DNA of 64,000 bases from Odoribacter splanchnicus DSM 20712. Its GTDB lineage: Bacteria > Bacteroidota > Bacteroidia > Bacteroidales > Marinifilaceae. Each line of letters starts with the position of its first letter. Position 1 is the stretch's first letter. The notes beneath the pieces were generated by a model. The model searched no databases. It had not been told where the DNA came from and saw nothing but the letters and a program-made list of their open reading frames with translations. Positions 34,470 through 43,195 of this stretch are shown piece after piece. Location: assembly GCF_000190535.1 (NCBI RefSeq), contig NC_015160.1, positions 1,612,001 through 1,676,000 of the forward strand, read 5' to 3'. Position numbers and translations under genes: made by a program.

Positions 34470-34919
34470 CTATAATTTAACTTTAACCACCATTTTCTTC
34501 ATTTTACCGTTCCCGATGCAAGGAGCATGAGCATCTTCCGGGAAAAAGATCACAAAGTCTCCAACCGGCAGCGTAAAATACAAAGCAGGCCGTTCCTGAT
34601 AAAACAGGATATCATTTTGTACCTGATAGCCTTCTTCTTCTTCCATCGCCAAGCGGCCCCGCTCTTCCCACCCGAAAGTTTCCTCCTGCAATAAGGGGAT
34701 CTGGATATCGATAAACCGGTTATGTGCTTCCAGTTTCGCCGCTTCCCTGGATTTCCCCGTCACTTCATCCACATTCACCCAAATTTTATCTTCTTCAAGT
34801 ATTATTTTCCCGGCAGTCACCTGCTGCCAATTCCCCGACCGAACATATTCGAATACCTTTTTGAAATCGGGATGCAGAATTTCAAATCGTTTCGTCTGTG
34901 TTAATGAACCTATTATCAT
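34470..34919 (-). CDS. YhcH/YjgK/YiaL family protein (DUF386)
   Basis: The 149-residue protein has the YhcH cupin-like pattern: LEAHNRFIDIQIPLLQEETFGW, with the E..H metal pair, and DFVIFFPEDAHAPCIGNGKMKKMVVKVKL, with a third His near the end. Family members act on sugars or as anomerase-like accessory proteins (for example with sialic acid or beta-galactosidase genes). No sugar operon is present here, so the substrate is unknown. It diverges from era. Confidence 0.88.
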   Translation of the reverse strand: MIIGSLTQTKRFEILHPDFKKVFEYVRSGNWQQVTAGKIILEEDKIWVNVDEVTGKSREAAKLEAHNRFIDIQIPLLQEETFGWEERGRLAMEEEEGYQVQNDILFYQERPALYFTLPVGDFVIFFPEDAHAPCIGNGKMKKMVVKVKL

Positions 34920-34945
34920 TTTTTTTATTTTTTTTCAGTAGGTAG

Positions 34946-34953
34946 CAAAAGTA
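34946..34953 (-). promoter_or_regulatory. -7 element for the YhcH-family gene
   Basis: The minus strand reads TACTTTTG (TAnnTTTG) 27 bases before the start codon. It is only 21 bases from the era -7 element on the other strand, giving a compact divergent promoter. Confidence 0.45.
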
Positions 34954-34974
34954 TTAAAATTCCGTATAAATCGC

Positions 34975-34982
34975 TATCTTTG
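34975..34982 (+). promoter_or_regulatory. -7 element for era
   Basis: TATCTTTG fits TAnnTTTG and lies 30 bases before the ATG at 35013. This rules out the in-frame TTG at 34980 as the start of Era, because that codon is inside the box. Confidence 0.5.
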
Positions 34983-35012
34983 CCGGATAAAACCATAATA
35001 TCGAAACCGAAT

Positions 35013-35894
35013 ATGCATAAAGCTGGATTTGTCAATATCGTAGGAAATCCGAATGTAGGGAAATCTACTTTAATGAACCGATTGGTCGGAGAGAAAATTT
35101 CTATTATCACCTCCAAATCACAAACTACCCGTCACCGGATCAAGGGAATCGTAAATACCGACGACTATCAGATTGTATTTTCGGATACTCCGGGAGTGGT
35201 AAAGCCCAGCTATAAGATGCAGGAATATATGCTGGAATTTTCTAAATCGGCTTTAGTCGATGCCGATATCATTCTTTATGTAACCGATGTAGTCGAAAAC
35301 ATAGAGAAAAACCTGGATTTTATCGATAAAGTCAATAAATCGGACATCCCGGTATTGTTGGTTATCAATAAAATAGATCTTACCACTCAAGAGAAATTAG
35401 AAGCACTGTTCGATAAATGGAAAAGCCTGATTCCCCGGGCAGAAATTTTTCCTCTTTCGGCAACCGAGAATTTCAATGTCGACAATTTATACAAACGGAT
35501 TGTAGAATTATTACCCGAAGGTGAACCTTTTTTCCCCAAGGACGAACTGACCGATTTACCTTCCCGGTTCTTTGTGAACGAGATTATCCGTGAAAAAATT
35601 TTGCAGTATTACGACAAAGAAGTACCCTATTCCGTAGAAGTGGAAGTGGAAGAATTTAAAGAAGACGACAAACGGATCAACATCATGGCTGTCATCTATG
35701 TAGAACGTTCTTCCCAAAAAGGGATTATCATCGGAAGCCAGGGAGAAGCCCTGAAAAAAGTCGGTACCCAGGCCCGGCTCGATATCGAAGCCTTCTTCGG
35801 TAAAAAAGTATTTCTCAATTTATACGTCAAAGTGCTGAAAGACTGGCGTAATAAAGACAGTGAGTTAAAAAATTTCGGATATGCAAACAAATAA
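35013..35894 (+). CDS. era: GTPase Era
   Basis: The 293-residue protein has the Era GTPase: G1 GNPNVGKST (11-19), G2 in SQTTRHRIKGI, G3 DTPGV, G4 NKID, and the Era switch region SDTPGVVKPSYKMQEYM. A C-terminal KH domain (VEVEVEEFKEDDKRINIMAVIYVERSSQKGIIIGSQGEALKKVGTQARLDIEAFFGKKVFLNLYVKVLKDWR) binds the 3' end of 16S rRNA. It assists 30S subunit assembly. I chose the ATG at 35013 because it gives the standard length and lies downstream of the -7 element. Another ribosome-assembly GTPase, Der, is encoded next. Confidence 0.95.
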   Translation: MHKAGFVNIVGNPNVGKSTLMNRLVGEKISIITSKSQTTRHRIKGIVNTDDYQIVFSDTPGVVKPSYKMQEYMLEFSKSALVDADIILYVTDVVENIEKNLDFIDKVNKSDIPVLLVINKIDLTTQEKLEALFDKWKSLIPRAEIFPLSATENFNVDNLYKRIVELLPEGEPFFPKDELTDLPSRFFVNEIIREKILQYYDKEVPYSVEVEVEEFKEDDKRINIMAVIYVERSSQKGIIIGSQGEALKKVGTQARLDIEAFFGKKVFLNLYVKVLKDWRNKDSELKNFGYANK

Positions 35895-35976
35895 AGTAAA
35901 AGGTTAAAAGTTAAAAGCTATAGGCCGATCGATTTTCAGCCCTAGCTTTTAGCCTTTAGCCTTTAGCTTTTTACTT
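35895..35976 (+). repeat. Imperfect inverted repeat of TAAAAGCTATAGG-like words between era and der
   Basis: Starting right after the era stop, AAAGTAAAAGGTTAAAAGTTAAAAGCTATAGG is answered after about 15 bases by CCTAGCTTTTAGCCTTTAGCCTTTAGCTTTTTACTTTATA, in words of at most 20 bases. RNA from either strand could form a long A/U-rich hairpin. The words match the array after smpB. Confidence 0.7.
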
Positions 35977-35984
35977 TATATTTT

Positions 35985-37292
35985 ATGAGTAACATAGTAG
36001 CAATAGTAGGAAGGCCCAATGTAGGGAAATCGACACTTTTCAACCGCCTTGTCGGAACACGGAAAGCGATTGTAAATGAAGAAAGCGGTGTGACACGTGA
36101 CCGGAACTACGGTAAATCGTCCTGGAACGGGAAGGATTTTTCAGTCATCGATACCGGTGGATATGTCTCCAACAGTGACGATATTTTTGAAGAGGAGATC
36201 AATAAACAAGTCATTCTGGCTCTCGACGAGGCAGATGTCATTCTTTTTATGGTAGACGCCGAGATCGGAGTGACCGACCTGGATCAAAATTTTGCCCGTT
36301 TATTACGGAATATCGATAAACCGGTTTACCTGGTAGCCAACAAGGTCGATAATCACGAGCGGCTTTATGAAGCCCAGGATTTTTACCGATTGGGAATAAA
36401 AGGAGATTTATTTTGTATCTCTTCGGTCAGTGGCTCGGGAACAGGTGATTTGTTAGACCAGGTCGTCTCCCATTTTCAAGAGAATACGATCGAAGATACC
36501 GACCACCTTCCGCGAATCACGATCGTCGGACGTCCCAATGTCGGAAAATCTTCTACGATCAATGCCCTGATCGGAGAAGAACGGAATATCGTTACGGACA
36601 TCGCCGGAACGACCCGTGATACGTTGAATACCCGTTACAACCGTTTTGGTTACGATTTTCTATTGGTCGATACGGCAGGATTACGTAAAAAGGCAAAAGT
36701 AAGCGAGGACGTCGAATTTTACTCGGTCATGCGTTCGATCCGTGCCATCGAAGAATCGGATGTGTGTATACTTCTGATCGATGCGACACGAGGAATGGAA
36801 GCCCAGGATCTCAATATCTTCCATCTGATCGAAAGAAACCGGAAAGGAGTAGTTATTGTCGTCAATAAATGGGATCTGGTAGAAAAAGACGGGAAAACAC
36901 TGATCGAATACGAAAAAAGCCTGCGTGAAAAAATAGCTCCGTTCAAAGATGTCGATATCATCTTTGCTTCAGCCCTGACCAAACAACGATTATTGAAAGT
37001 ATTGGAGGCTGCCCTGCAAGTATATGCAAACCGGACTCAAAAAATAAAAACATCGGAGCTCAACCGGATCATGCTTGAGGCCATCGAAAATTATCCACCT
37101 CCAAGTCTTAAAGGGAAATACGTCAAAATCAAATACATCACCCAGTTGCCGACCCATGCTCCTTCTTTTGCTTTCTATTGCAATCTGCCGCAATATGTAA
37201 AAGATCCCTACAAGCGGTATCTGGAAAATCAAATCCGGGAAAACTGGAAATTTACCGGTGTCCCGATTCAGATTTTCATGCGCAAGAAATAA
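35985..37292 (+). CDS. der: Ribosome-associated GTPase Der (EngA)
   Basis: The 435-residue protein has two tandem GTPase domains, unique to Der. The first has GRPNVGKST (8-16), DTGGY and NKVD; the second has GRPNVGKSS (about 182-190), [11 protein letters not shown] and NKWD. A C-terminal KH-like domain follows ([32 protein letters not shown]). It acts in assembly of the 50S subunit. The gene ends 3 bases before an intrinsic terminator. Confidence 0.95.
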   Translation: MSNIVAIVGRPNVGKSTLFNRLVGTRKAIVNEESGVTRDRNYGKSSWNGKDFSVIDTGGYVSNSDDIFEEEINKQVILALDEADVILFMVDAEIGVTDLDQNFARLLRNIDKPVYLVANKVDNHERLYEAQDFYRLGIKGDLFCISSVSGSGTGDLLDQVVSHFQENTIEDTDHLPRITIVGRPNVGKSSTINALIGEERNIVTDIAGTTRDTLNTRYNRFGYDFLLVDTAGLRKKAKVSEDVEFYSVMRSIRAIEESDVCILLIDATRGMEAQDLNIFHLIERNRKGVVIVVNKWDLVEKDGKTLIEYEKSLREKIAPFKDVDIIFASALTKQRLLKVLEAALQVYANRTQKIKTSELNRIMLEAIENYPPPSLKGKYVKIKYITQLPTHAPSFAFYCNLPQYVKDPYKRYLENQIRENWKFTGVPIQIFMRKK

Positions 37293-37294
37293 CT

Positions 37295-37320
37295 AAAAGC
37301 TGCCTTCCGGCAGCTTTTAT
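37295..37320 (+). terminator. Intrinsic terminator after der
   Basis: AAAAGCTGCC-TTCC-GGCAGCTTTT is a perfect stem with a tetraloop and a U tail. Confidence 0.88.
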
Positions 37321-37359
37321 ATTTTAACTTTTAACCTTTTACTTTTCATCTTTTAATAT

Positions 37360-37367
37360 TACCTTTG
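37360..37367 (+). promoter_or_regulatory. -7 element for the rseC-rnf operon
   Basis: TACCTTTG (TAnnTTTG) lies 23 bases before the rseC-like ATG. It is the only good promoter match ahead of rnfB, so it probably serves the whole operon. Confidence 0.45.
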
Positions 37368-37389
37368 CATTTGTTTTTAAAAAGGGAAT

Positions 37390-37818
37390 ATGGGTAAAAG
37401 CAGCAGAGTACAACATGAAGGTATTGTAAAAAGCATCTCTACACAAACGTTGGAGGTGAGTATTATCAGTCACTCTGCTTGTTCGGGTTGTCATGCTAAA
37501 AGTGCCTGCGGAATTGCCGATATGAAAGAAAAAGTTATCACGGCTCAACGTCCCAGGGAAGAGCTTCGTCCGGGAGACAAAGTAATCGTATACGCATCGG
37601 TAAATAACGCCTTCTACTCGGTATTACTGGCTTATATTATGCCGTCCATATTGATTATCGCCACCATCTTTTTTTTAGAGAAATCCGGAAGTAGTGAACT
37701 ATACGCAGCGATCAGCAGCCTCATCCTACTGGCCGGATATTTTATTATCCTGTATTTCTGCCGGAATAAAATTGCCCGGAAAATTAATTTTACCGTTGAA
37801 AAAATAGCCAACTATTAA
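37390..37818 (+). CDS. RseC/MucC-family protein (SoxR-reducing system type)
   Basis: The 142-residue protein has a Cys-rich cytoplasmic N-terminus (ACSGCHAKSACG, about 31-41), then two membrane helices (YSVLLAYIMPSILIIATIFFL and LYAAISSLILLAGYFIILYFC). This matches RseC/MucC. In E. coli RseC works with the Rsx/Rnf complex to keep SoxR reduced; the Cys cluster may carry a redox centre. rnfB starts 9 bases downstream, so an Rnf-linked accessory role is likely. No soxR-like gene is in the window. Confidence 0.85.
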   Translation: MGKSSRVQHEGIVKSISTQTLEVSIISHSACSGCHAKSACGIADMKEKVITAQRPREELRPGDKVIVYASVNNAFYSVLLAYIMPSILIIATIFFLEKSGSSELYAAISSLILLAGYFIILYFCRNKIARKINFTVEKIANY

Positions 37819-37827
37819 ATATAAAAC

Positions 37828-38820
37828 ATGAGTACACTAGTTATTACTATTATTTCGTTATGTGCTATTGGAGTTGTATCTGCGGTGATACTCTATTTCG
37901 TAGCGCAAAAATTCAAGGTGGAAGAAGATCCGCGTATCGACATTGTCGAAGGCTTACTTCCGGGGGCCAATTGTGGCGGATGTGGCTATCCGGGCTGCCG
38001 GGGATTAGCAGAAGCTGCCGTAAAATCGGAAACGATGGAAGGCATCCTGTGTCCGGTAGGAGGAGCAGAAACCATGAATAAAGTTGCAGCAGCCTTAGGC
38101 CGGGAAGTAAAAGCCCAGGCGCCTAAAATTGCTGTAGTCAGATGTAACGGAACTTGTGAAAACCGTCCCCGCACCAGCCAATACGACGGAGCCCGTTCTT
38201 GTGCCATCGAACATTCCTTATATGTCGGCGATACAGCCTGCGGATTCGGCTGTCTGGGATGTGGCGACTGTGTTGCAGCCTGCCCGTTCGATGCGATACA
38301 CATGGATTCTACGACATTATTGCCTGTAGTCGACGATGACAAATGTGTAGCCTGTGGCGCCTGCGTGAAAGCCTGTCCCCGGAACATCATCGAATTGCGC
38401 AACAAAGGACCGAAAGACCGGCGGGTATTTGTTTCCTGCGTCAATAAAGACAAAGGCGGAGTAGCCCGGAAAGCTTGTAAAGCAGCTTGTATCGGTTGCG
38501 GGAAATGTGCCAAGGAATGTCCGTTCGATGCAATTACGGTGGAAAACAATCTGGCTTATATCGATTACAGTAAATGCCGTCTATGCCGGAAGTGTGTCGG
38601 CGTATGTCCTACCGGAGCGATCCACGAAGTGAACTTTCCTCCCCGGAAGACAGAAACCGAAGCTGAAAAAAATCAGCAGACCACGATCAAACCGACTAAC
38701 AGTTGTGTAACACCCGGACAAACGGCAACCGATCCGGTAGGTAAAGCACCGGTCAGTGCTTCTCCTCAGGTCGAATCTATAGAAGCACAGAAAACACCAG
38801 AAACAGATAGTAAAAATTAA
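37828..38820 (+). CDS. rnfB: Rnf complex subunit B (ferredoxin-type)
   Basis: The 330-residue protein starts with a membrane helix, followed by the 4Fe-4S motif NCGGCGYPGC (about 49-58) and a row of ferredoxin clusters: CLGCGDCVAACPFDAI, CVACGACVKACP, CIGCGKCAKECPFDAI and CRLCRKCVGVCPTGAI. It receives electrons from ferredoxin and passes them into the membrane part. The C-terminal tail (about 275-330) is Pro/Thr/Lys-rich, low-complexity and longer than in E. coli RsxB. Confidence 0.93.
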   Translation: MSTLVITIISLCAIGVVSAVILYFVAQKFKVEEDPRIDIVEGLLPGANCGGCGYPGCRGLAEAAVKSETMEGILCPVGGAETMNKVAAALGREVKAQAPKIAVVRCNGTCENRPRTSQYDGARSCAIEHSLYVGDTACGFGCLGCGDCVAACPFDAIHMDSTTLLPVVDDDKCVACGACVKACPRNIIELRNKGPKDRRVFVSCVNKDKGGVARKACKAACIGCGKCAKECPFDAITVENNLAYIDYSKCRLCRKCVGVCPTGAIHEVNFPPRKTETEAEKNQQTTIKPTNSCVTPGQTATDPVGKAPVSASPQVESIEAQKTPETDSKN

Positions 38821-38840
38821 AAATCTAAAACTTATACGCT

Positions 38841-40172
38841 GTGTTAAAGACATTCAAAATCGGTGGTGTTCATCCACCTGAAAATAAATTATCGGCAGCT
38901 GGGAAAATACAGGTCTTACCTATTCCCGAAAAGGTGATTATTCCGCTCGGTCAGCACATCGGAGCTCCGGCAACCCCTATCGTTCAGAAAGGTGATAAAG
39001 TAAAAACCGGACAGTTGATAGCACAAGCTTCAGGTTTTGTTTCAGCTAACATACATAGTTCGGTTTCCGGCACAGTATCGGCAATCGATAACATCATCGA
39101 TGCCGCCGGATTATCGAAACCTGCCATCACCATTCAAGTGGAAGGCGACGAATGGATACCCGAAATCGACCGGTCGGAAAAGCCGGCACATAATATTACT
39201 TTATCGAAAGAAGAAATAGTCAAAGCAATCGCTGCTGCCGGTATCGTCGGTATGGGCGGAGCGACATTTCCTACTCAGGTAAAACTGACCCCTCCTCCCG
39301 GCAATAAAGCCGAAGTATTGATTATCAACGGAGTGGAATGTGAACCTTACCTGACCGCCGATCATCGGATCATGCTCGAGAAAGCCGAAGAAATTATTAT
39401 CGGTGTACAAATTCTGATGAAAGCGATCGATGTTAAACGGGCTATTATCGGCATCGAGAACAATAAAAAAGATGCGATAGCTCATTTGCAGGATATAGCC
39501 GGAAAAGTACTTGGCGTAGAAATATGTCCGTTAAAAGTGAAATATCCGCAAGGAGGTGAAAAACAACTGATTCAGGCTACGGTCAACCGGGCGGTTCCTT
39601 CCGGAGCACTTCCGATCGCCGTGGGAGCCGTTGTACAGAATGTGGGAACAGCCCTGGCGGTTTACGAAGCCGTAATGAAAAACAAACCCCTGATCGAACG
39701 GGTAGTCACCGTCACCGGTAAATCGGTAAAAAATCCGGGTAATTTCCTCTGCCGTATCGGTACACCGATTTCGAAGCTGATCGAAGCAGCCGGAGGTATG
39801 CCTGAAGATACGGCTAAAGTGATCGGCGGAGGTCCTATGATGGGAAGAACGATGGTAAACATCGATTCACCGGTGATGAAAGGTACCAGCGGTGTATTGC
39901 TGATCAACGAAAAGGAAGCGGCCCGCCGACCCATGCGTAATTGTATCCGTTGCGGTAAATGTGTTTCTGCCTGCCCGATGGGGCTCGAACCGTATTTACT
40001 GATGAAATTATCGCAATTCAATCTGTTGGAACGTATGGAAGAAGAAAAAGTCATGGACTGCATCGAATGTGGATCATGCAGTTTTACCTGTCCCTCAGAT
40101 CGTCCGTTGCTCGACTATATCCGTTTAGGTAAAGCCCGGACAGGTGCTATGATCCGTAGTAGAAAGAAATAA
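38841..40172 (+). CDS. rnfC: Rnf complex subunit C (NADH-binding side)
   Basis: The 443-residue protein starts with a GTG at 38841 (LKTFKIGGVHPPENK), which no upstream ATG replaces. It has the NADH- and FMN-binding core (GIVGMGGATFPTQVKLTPPPGNKAEVLIINGVECEPYLTADHR) and two 4Fe-4S motifs, CIRCGKCVSACP and CIECGSCSFTCP. RnfC is the NAD(H) end of the complex, comparable to NuoF. It lacks the long repeated C-terminus of enterobacterial RsxC. Confidence 0.93.
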   Translation: MLKTFKIGGVHPPENKLSAAGKIQVLPIPEKVIIPLGQHIGAPATPIVQKGDKVKTGQLIAQASGFVSANIHSSVSGTVSAIDNIIDAAGLSKPAITIQVEGDEWIPEIDRSEKPAHNITLSKEEIVKAIAAAGIVGMGGATFPTQVKLTPPPGNKAEVLIINGVECEPYLTADHRIMLEKAEEIIIGVQILMKAIDVKRAIIGIENNKKDAIAHLQDIAGKVLGVEICPLKVKYPQGGEKQLIQATVNRAVPSGALPIAVGAVVQNVGTALAVYEAVMKNKPLIERVVTVTGKSVKNPGNFLCRIGTPISKLIEAAGGMPEDTAKVIGGGPMMGRTMVNIDSPVMKGTSGVLLINEKEAARRPMRNCIRCGKCVSACPMGLEPYLLMKLSQFNLLERMEEEKVMDCIECGSCSFTCPSDRPLLDYIRLGKARTGAMIRSRKK

Positions 40173-40200
40173 ATAACGTCAATGGTGTAGATCAAATATT

Positions 40201-41187
40201 ATGAATAAATTACTAATATCTCCTTCTCCGCACGTTCACAGTGGTGATTCTATCGAAAAGAACATGTATGGAGTACTTATAGCGCTCATTCCGGCTTTCA
40301 TCTGTTCTGTGCTGTTTTTCGGCATGGGAGCTATCATCGTCACCCTGACTTCGGTGGTGGCTTGCCTCTTTTTTGAATATGTAATTCAAAAGTTTCTTCT
40401 CAAGCAGCAACCGACGATTTTCGACGGTTCAGCTTTGATTACCGGTGTATTACTGGCTTTCAACGTACCTTCGAACTTACCGGTCTGGATTATCGTTATC
40501 GGTGCCCTGGTAGCAATCGGCATCGGTAAAATGAGCTTCGGCGGATTGGGGTGTAACATTTTCAATCCGGCTTTGGTAGGCCGTGTATTTTTGCTTATCT
40601 CTTTCCCTGTACAAATGACCACCTGGCCGCTTGCTCAGGGATTTGCAGGATCTTATATCGATGCACAAACCGGTGCCACTCCTTTAGCTATGCTCAAAGA
40701 AGCGGTGACAAGCGGACAATCCGTTACCGATTTATTATCGGCCGAAAGTTTTATCGGTTACAAGAACATGCTGATCGGAAACATGGGTGGTAGTTTGGGT
40801 GAAGTTGCGGCATTGGCCTTACTGATCGGTTTTGCCTATATGCTATTCCGGAAAATCATTACCTGGCATATTCCGGTAAGCATTTTCGTCACTGTAATTG
40901 TATTTTCGGGTATTCTGAATCTTTGCAATCCCTCTTTATATGCAGGTCCTGTTTTCCATTTGTTATCCGGAGGTTTGATGTTAGGTGCAATCTTTATGGC
41001 TACCGATTACGTTACTTCACCGATGAGCAACAAAGGAATGATCATCTATGGAATAGGAATCGGCCTCCTCACAGTTGTAATCCGTGTGTTCGGCGCCTAT
41101 CCGGAAGGAATGTCGTTCGCTATCCTGATCATGAACGCTTTCACTCCGCTGATCAACAGATATTGTAAACCAGTGAGATTTGCATAA
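40201..41187 (+). CDS. rnfD: Rnf complex subunit D (membrane, covalent FMN)
   Basis: The 328-residue protein has about nine membrane helices and belongs to the NqrB/RnfD family. The covalent-flavin motif is TGATPLAM, with T160 as the expected FMN attachment residue. RnfD is a main ion-translocating subunit. The stop is followed by a hairpin in the short gap before rnfG. Confidence 0.93.
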   Translation: MNKLLISPSPHVHSGDSIEKNMYGVLIALIPAFICSVLFFGMGAIIVTLTSVVACLFFEYVIQKFLLKQQPTIFDGSALITGVLLAFNVPSNLPVWIIVIGALVAIGIGKMSFGGLGCNIFNPALVGRVFLLISFPVQMTTWPLAQGFAGSYIDAQTGATPLAMLKEAVTSGQSVTDLLSAESFIGYKNMLIGNMGGSLGEVAALALLIGFAYMLFRKIITWHIPVSIFVTVIVFSGILNLCNPSLYAGPVFHLLSGGLMLGAIFMATDYVTSPMSNKGMIIYGIGIGLLTVVIRVFGAYPEGMSFAILIMNAFTPLINRYCKPVRFA

Positions 41188-41192
41188 TTTAT

Positions 41193-41223
41193 GATTTACG
41201 GTCCCGATCGACCGGTGTAAATC
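41193..41223 (+). repeat. Palindrome in the rnfD-rnfG gap
   Basis: GATTTACGGTC is answered by GACCGGTGTAAATC, with perfect outer GATTTAC/GTAAATC arms. It sits between two genes of one operon without a T run. Confidence 0.65.
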
Positions 41224-41245
41224 AAAAATCTTAAATATATTAACG

Positions 41246-41863
41246 ATGGGAAAGAAATTAGAGTCTAACTTTACAAATATGGTGGTGGTCCTGTTTAGTG
41301 TCACCCTGATTGCTTCAGCAGCCGTAGGCTATGTCTACTCACTGACAGCAGGCCCGATCGAAGCCGCCAAGCAAGCCAAACAAGTAAATGCGATCCGCGA
41401 GGTGATTCCGGGAGAGTTCGACAACGACCCGAATGCCGACGTTTGGAAAAGCCAGACCGCTGACGGCGGAGAACTGGAATTTTATCCGGCGAAGAAAAAC
41501 GGAGAACTGGTAGGAACAGCAGTAAAAACCTATACCAACAACGGATTCGGAGGAAAAATATGGTTAATGGTAGGATTCAATCCGGATGGTAGCGTAGCCA
41601 ATTATTCGGTGCTGGAACACAAAGAAACGCCGGGATTAGGTTCCAAAATGGATGTATGGTTCACCCCCAACGGGAAAGGAAATATTACGGGTAAAACTCC
41701 CGGTACCCAAGGGTTAAAAGTATCGAAAGACGGTGGAGACGTAGATGCGATCACAGCAGCAACCATCTCGTCACGGGCATTTCTGGACGCTGTAAACCGG
41801 GCAGCAGCCGGTTTGGCAGGCAATGCGGATGCAGCTTCCGGAGCAACACAACAAACAAAATAA
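41246..41863 (+). CDS. rnfG: Rnf complex subunit G (covalent FMN)
   Basis: The 205-residue protein has one N-terminal membrane helix (about 10-32) and a periplasmic FMN-binding domain. The flavin attachment site is DAITAATISS, with T173 as the likely FMN-linked residue. It is in the canonical B-C-D-G-E-A order. The C-terminus is a short Ala/Gln tail. Confidence 0.93.
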   Translation: MGKKLESNFTNMVVVLFSVTLIASAAVGYVYSLTAGPIEAAKQAKQVNAIREVIPGEFDNDPNADVWKSQTADGGELEFYPAKKNGELVGTAVKTYTNNGFGGKIWLMVGFNPDGSVANYSVLEHKETPGLGSKMDVWFTPNGKGNITGKTPGTQGLKVSKDGGDVDAITAATISSRAFLDAVNRAAAGLAGNADAASGATQQTK

Positions 41864-41876
41864 TTTATGATTTCAG

Positions 41877-41903
41877 ATTTACGATGAATCTAAAATCGTA
41901 AAT
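41877..41903 (+). repeat. Palindrome in the rnfG-rnfE gap
   Basis: ATTTACGAT (41877-41885) and its exact complement ATCGTAAAT (41895-41903) form a 9-bp stem with a 9-base loop, in the 62-base gap before rnfE. Confidence 0.65.
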
Positions 41904-41925
41904 TCAAAACAAAAATTCCAATTCT

Positions 41926-42513
41926 ATGAATAATTTAAAAGTCTTAACCAACGGCATATTCAAAGAAAATCCGACTTTTGCGCTTTTATTGGGTATGTGT
42001 CCGACCTTAGGGGTGACCACTTCGGCTATCAACGGCATGGGAATGGGGCTGGCTACGGCATTTGTACTGGTGATGTCCAATCTGGTGATCTCACTGGTTA
42101 CCAATATCATTCCAGATAAGATCCGTATTCCTTCCTTTATTGTCATCATTGCAGCTTTCGTAACTGTAGTGGATATGTGTATGGCCGCTTATCTGCCTTC
42201 ACTGCATGAATCATTGGGTTTGTTTATTCCTTTGATCGTAGTGAACTGTATCGTATTGGGACGTGCAGAAGCTTTTGCTTCTAAAAATAAAGCGATTCCT
42301 TCCATGCTCGACGGTTTGGGCATGGGACTGGGCTTTACATTGAGCCTGACGCTTTTAGGAACGATCCGTGAAATACTGGGAAGTGGTAAAGCATTCAATT
42401 TTCCGATCTTCAACGAGAATTACGGTATGCTGATCTTCGTCCTGGCTCCGGGAGCATTCCTGGCATTGGGTTATTTGATCGCTATCGTAAACCGGATCAG
42501 AAAAACAAATTAA
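41926..42513 (+). CDS. rnfE: Rnf complex subunit E
   Basis: The 195-residue protein has six membrane helices and the NqrD/RnfE pattern (NPTFALLLGMCPTLGVTTSAINGMGMGLATAFVLVMSNL, with LGMCPTLGVT). RnfE and RnfA are inverted-topology partners that hold an intramembrane iron-sulfur centre with their conserved cysteines. Confidence 0.93.
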   Translation: MNNLKVLTNGIFKENPTFALLLGMCPTLGVTTSAINGMGMGLATAFVLVMSNLVISLVTNIIPDKIRIPSFIVIIAAFVTVVDMCMAAYLPSLHESLGLFIPLIVVNCIVLGRAEAFASKNKAIPSMLDGLGMGLGFTLSLTLLGTIREILGSGKAFNFPIFNENYGMLIFVLAPGAFLALGYLIAIVNRIRKTN

Positions 42514-42574
42514 ATTTCAGATTTTAGATTTACGGCTTACGATTCCTGTTTCATTTCTATCGCAAAGCTGAAAT
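42514..42574 (+). repeat. Palindromic words in the rnfE-rnfA gap
   Basis: ATTTCAG (42514-42520) just after the rnfE stop is matched by CTGAAAT (42568-42574). The interior carries ATTTACGG and TTACGAT words like those of the two preceding gaps. Confidence 0.5.
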
Positions 42575-42597
42575 CATAAATCAAAAACAATCGAATT

Positions 42598-43170
42598 ATG
42601 GAATATATCTTAATATTTATCGCTGCGGTCTTTGTCAATAACATCGTACTGGCACAATTTTTAGGAATCTGTCCGTTCCTGGGCGTATCTAAAAAGGTCT
42701 CTACGGCTTTAGGGATGACCGGAGCCGTAACCTTCGTGATGATCCTGGCCACCCTGGTTACTTTTATCGTCCAAAAGACTATCCTGGATCCGTTCGGAAT
42801 CGGTTTTATGCAAACCATTACTTTTATTCTGATCATTGCAGCCTTGGTACAAATGGTAGAAATCATATTGAAAAAGGTCAGTCCTTCGCTTTATCAGGCA
42901 TTAGGTGTGTTCTTGCCCTTGATCACCACCAACTGTGCTGTACTGGGAGTTGCCATTATGGTGATCCAAAAAGATTTCAACTTACTCGAGTCTTTGGTAT
43001 TCGCAGCCTCTACAGCGATCGGTTTCGGATTGGCCCTGACGATTTTTGCCGGTATCCGTGAACACCTCGAACTGGTTGCCATCCCCAAAGGGATGAAAGG
43101 TTCTCCTATCGCATTGATTACAGCCGGCCTGCTGGCCATGGCCTTTATGGGATTCTCCGGGATCGTATAA
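42598..43170 (+). CDS. rnfA: Rnf complex subunit A
   Basis: The 190-residue protein has six membrane helices and the NqrE/RnfA signature (NNIVLAQFLGICPFLGVSKKVSTALGM, LPLITTNCAVLGVAIM). The conserved Cys residues in LGICPF and TTNCAV fit the intramembrane 2Fe-2S site shared with RnfE. It ends the operon and is followed by a terminator. Confidence 0.93.
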   Translation: MEYILIFIAAVFVNNIVLAQFLGICPFLGVSKKVSTALGMTGAVTFVMILATLVTFIVQKTILDPFGIGFMQTITFILIIAALVQMVEIILKKVSPSLYQALGVFLPLITTNCAVLGVAIMVIQKDFNLLESLVFAASTAIGFGLALTIFAGIREHLELVAIPKGMKGSPIALITAGLLAMAFMGFSGIV

Positions 43171-43195
43171 AATCCGGCAAATTTATAACCGTATA

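Noticed and set aside
34980..35012. TTG start of Era at 34980
   Set aside because: The codon is part of the -7 promoter element, so it cannot be in the mRNA; ATG at 35013 fits the family.
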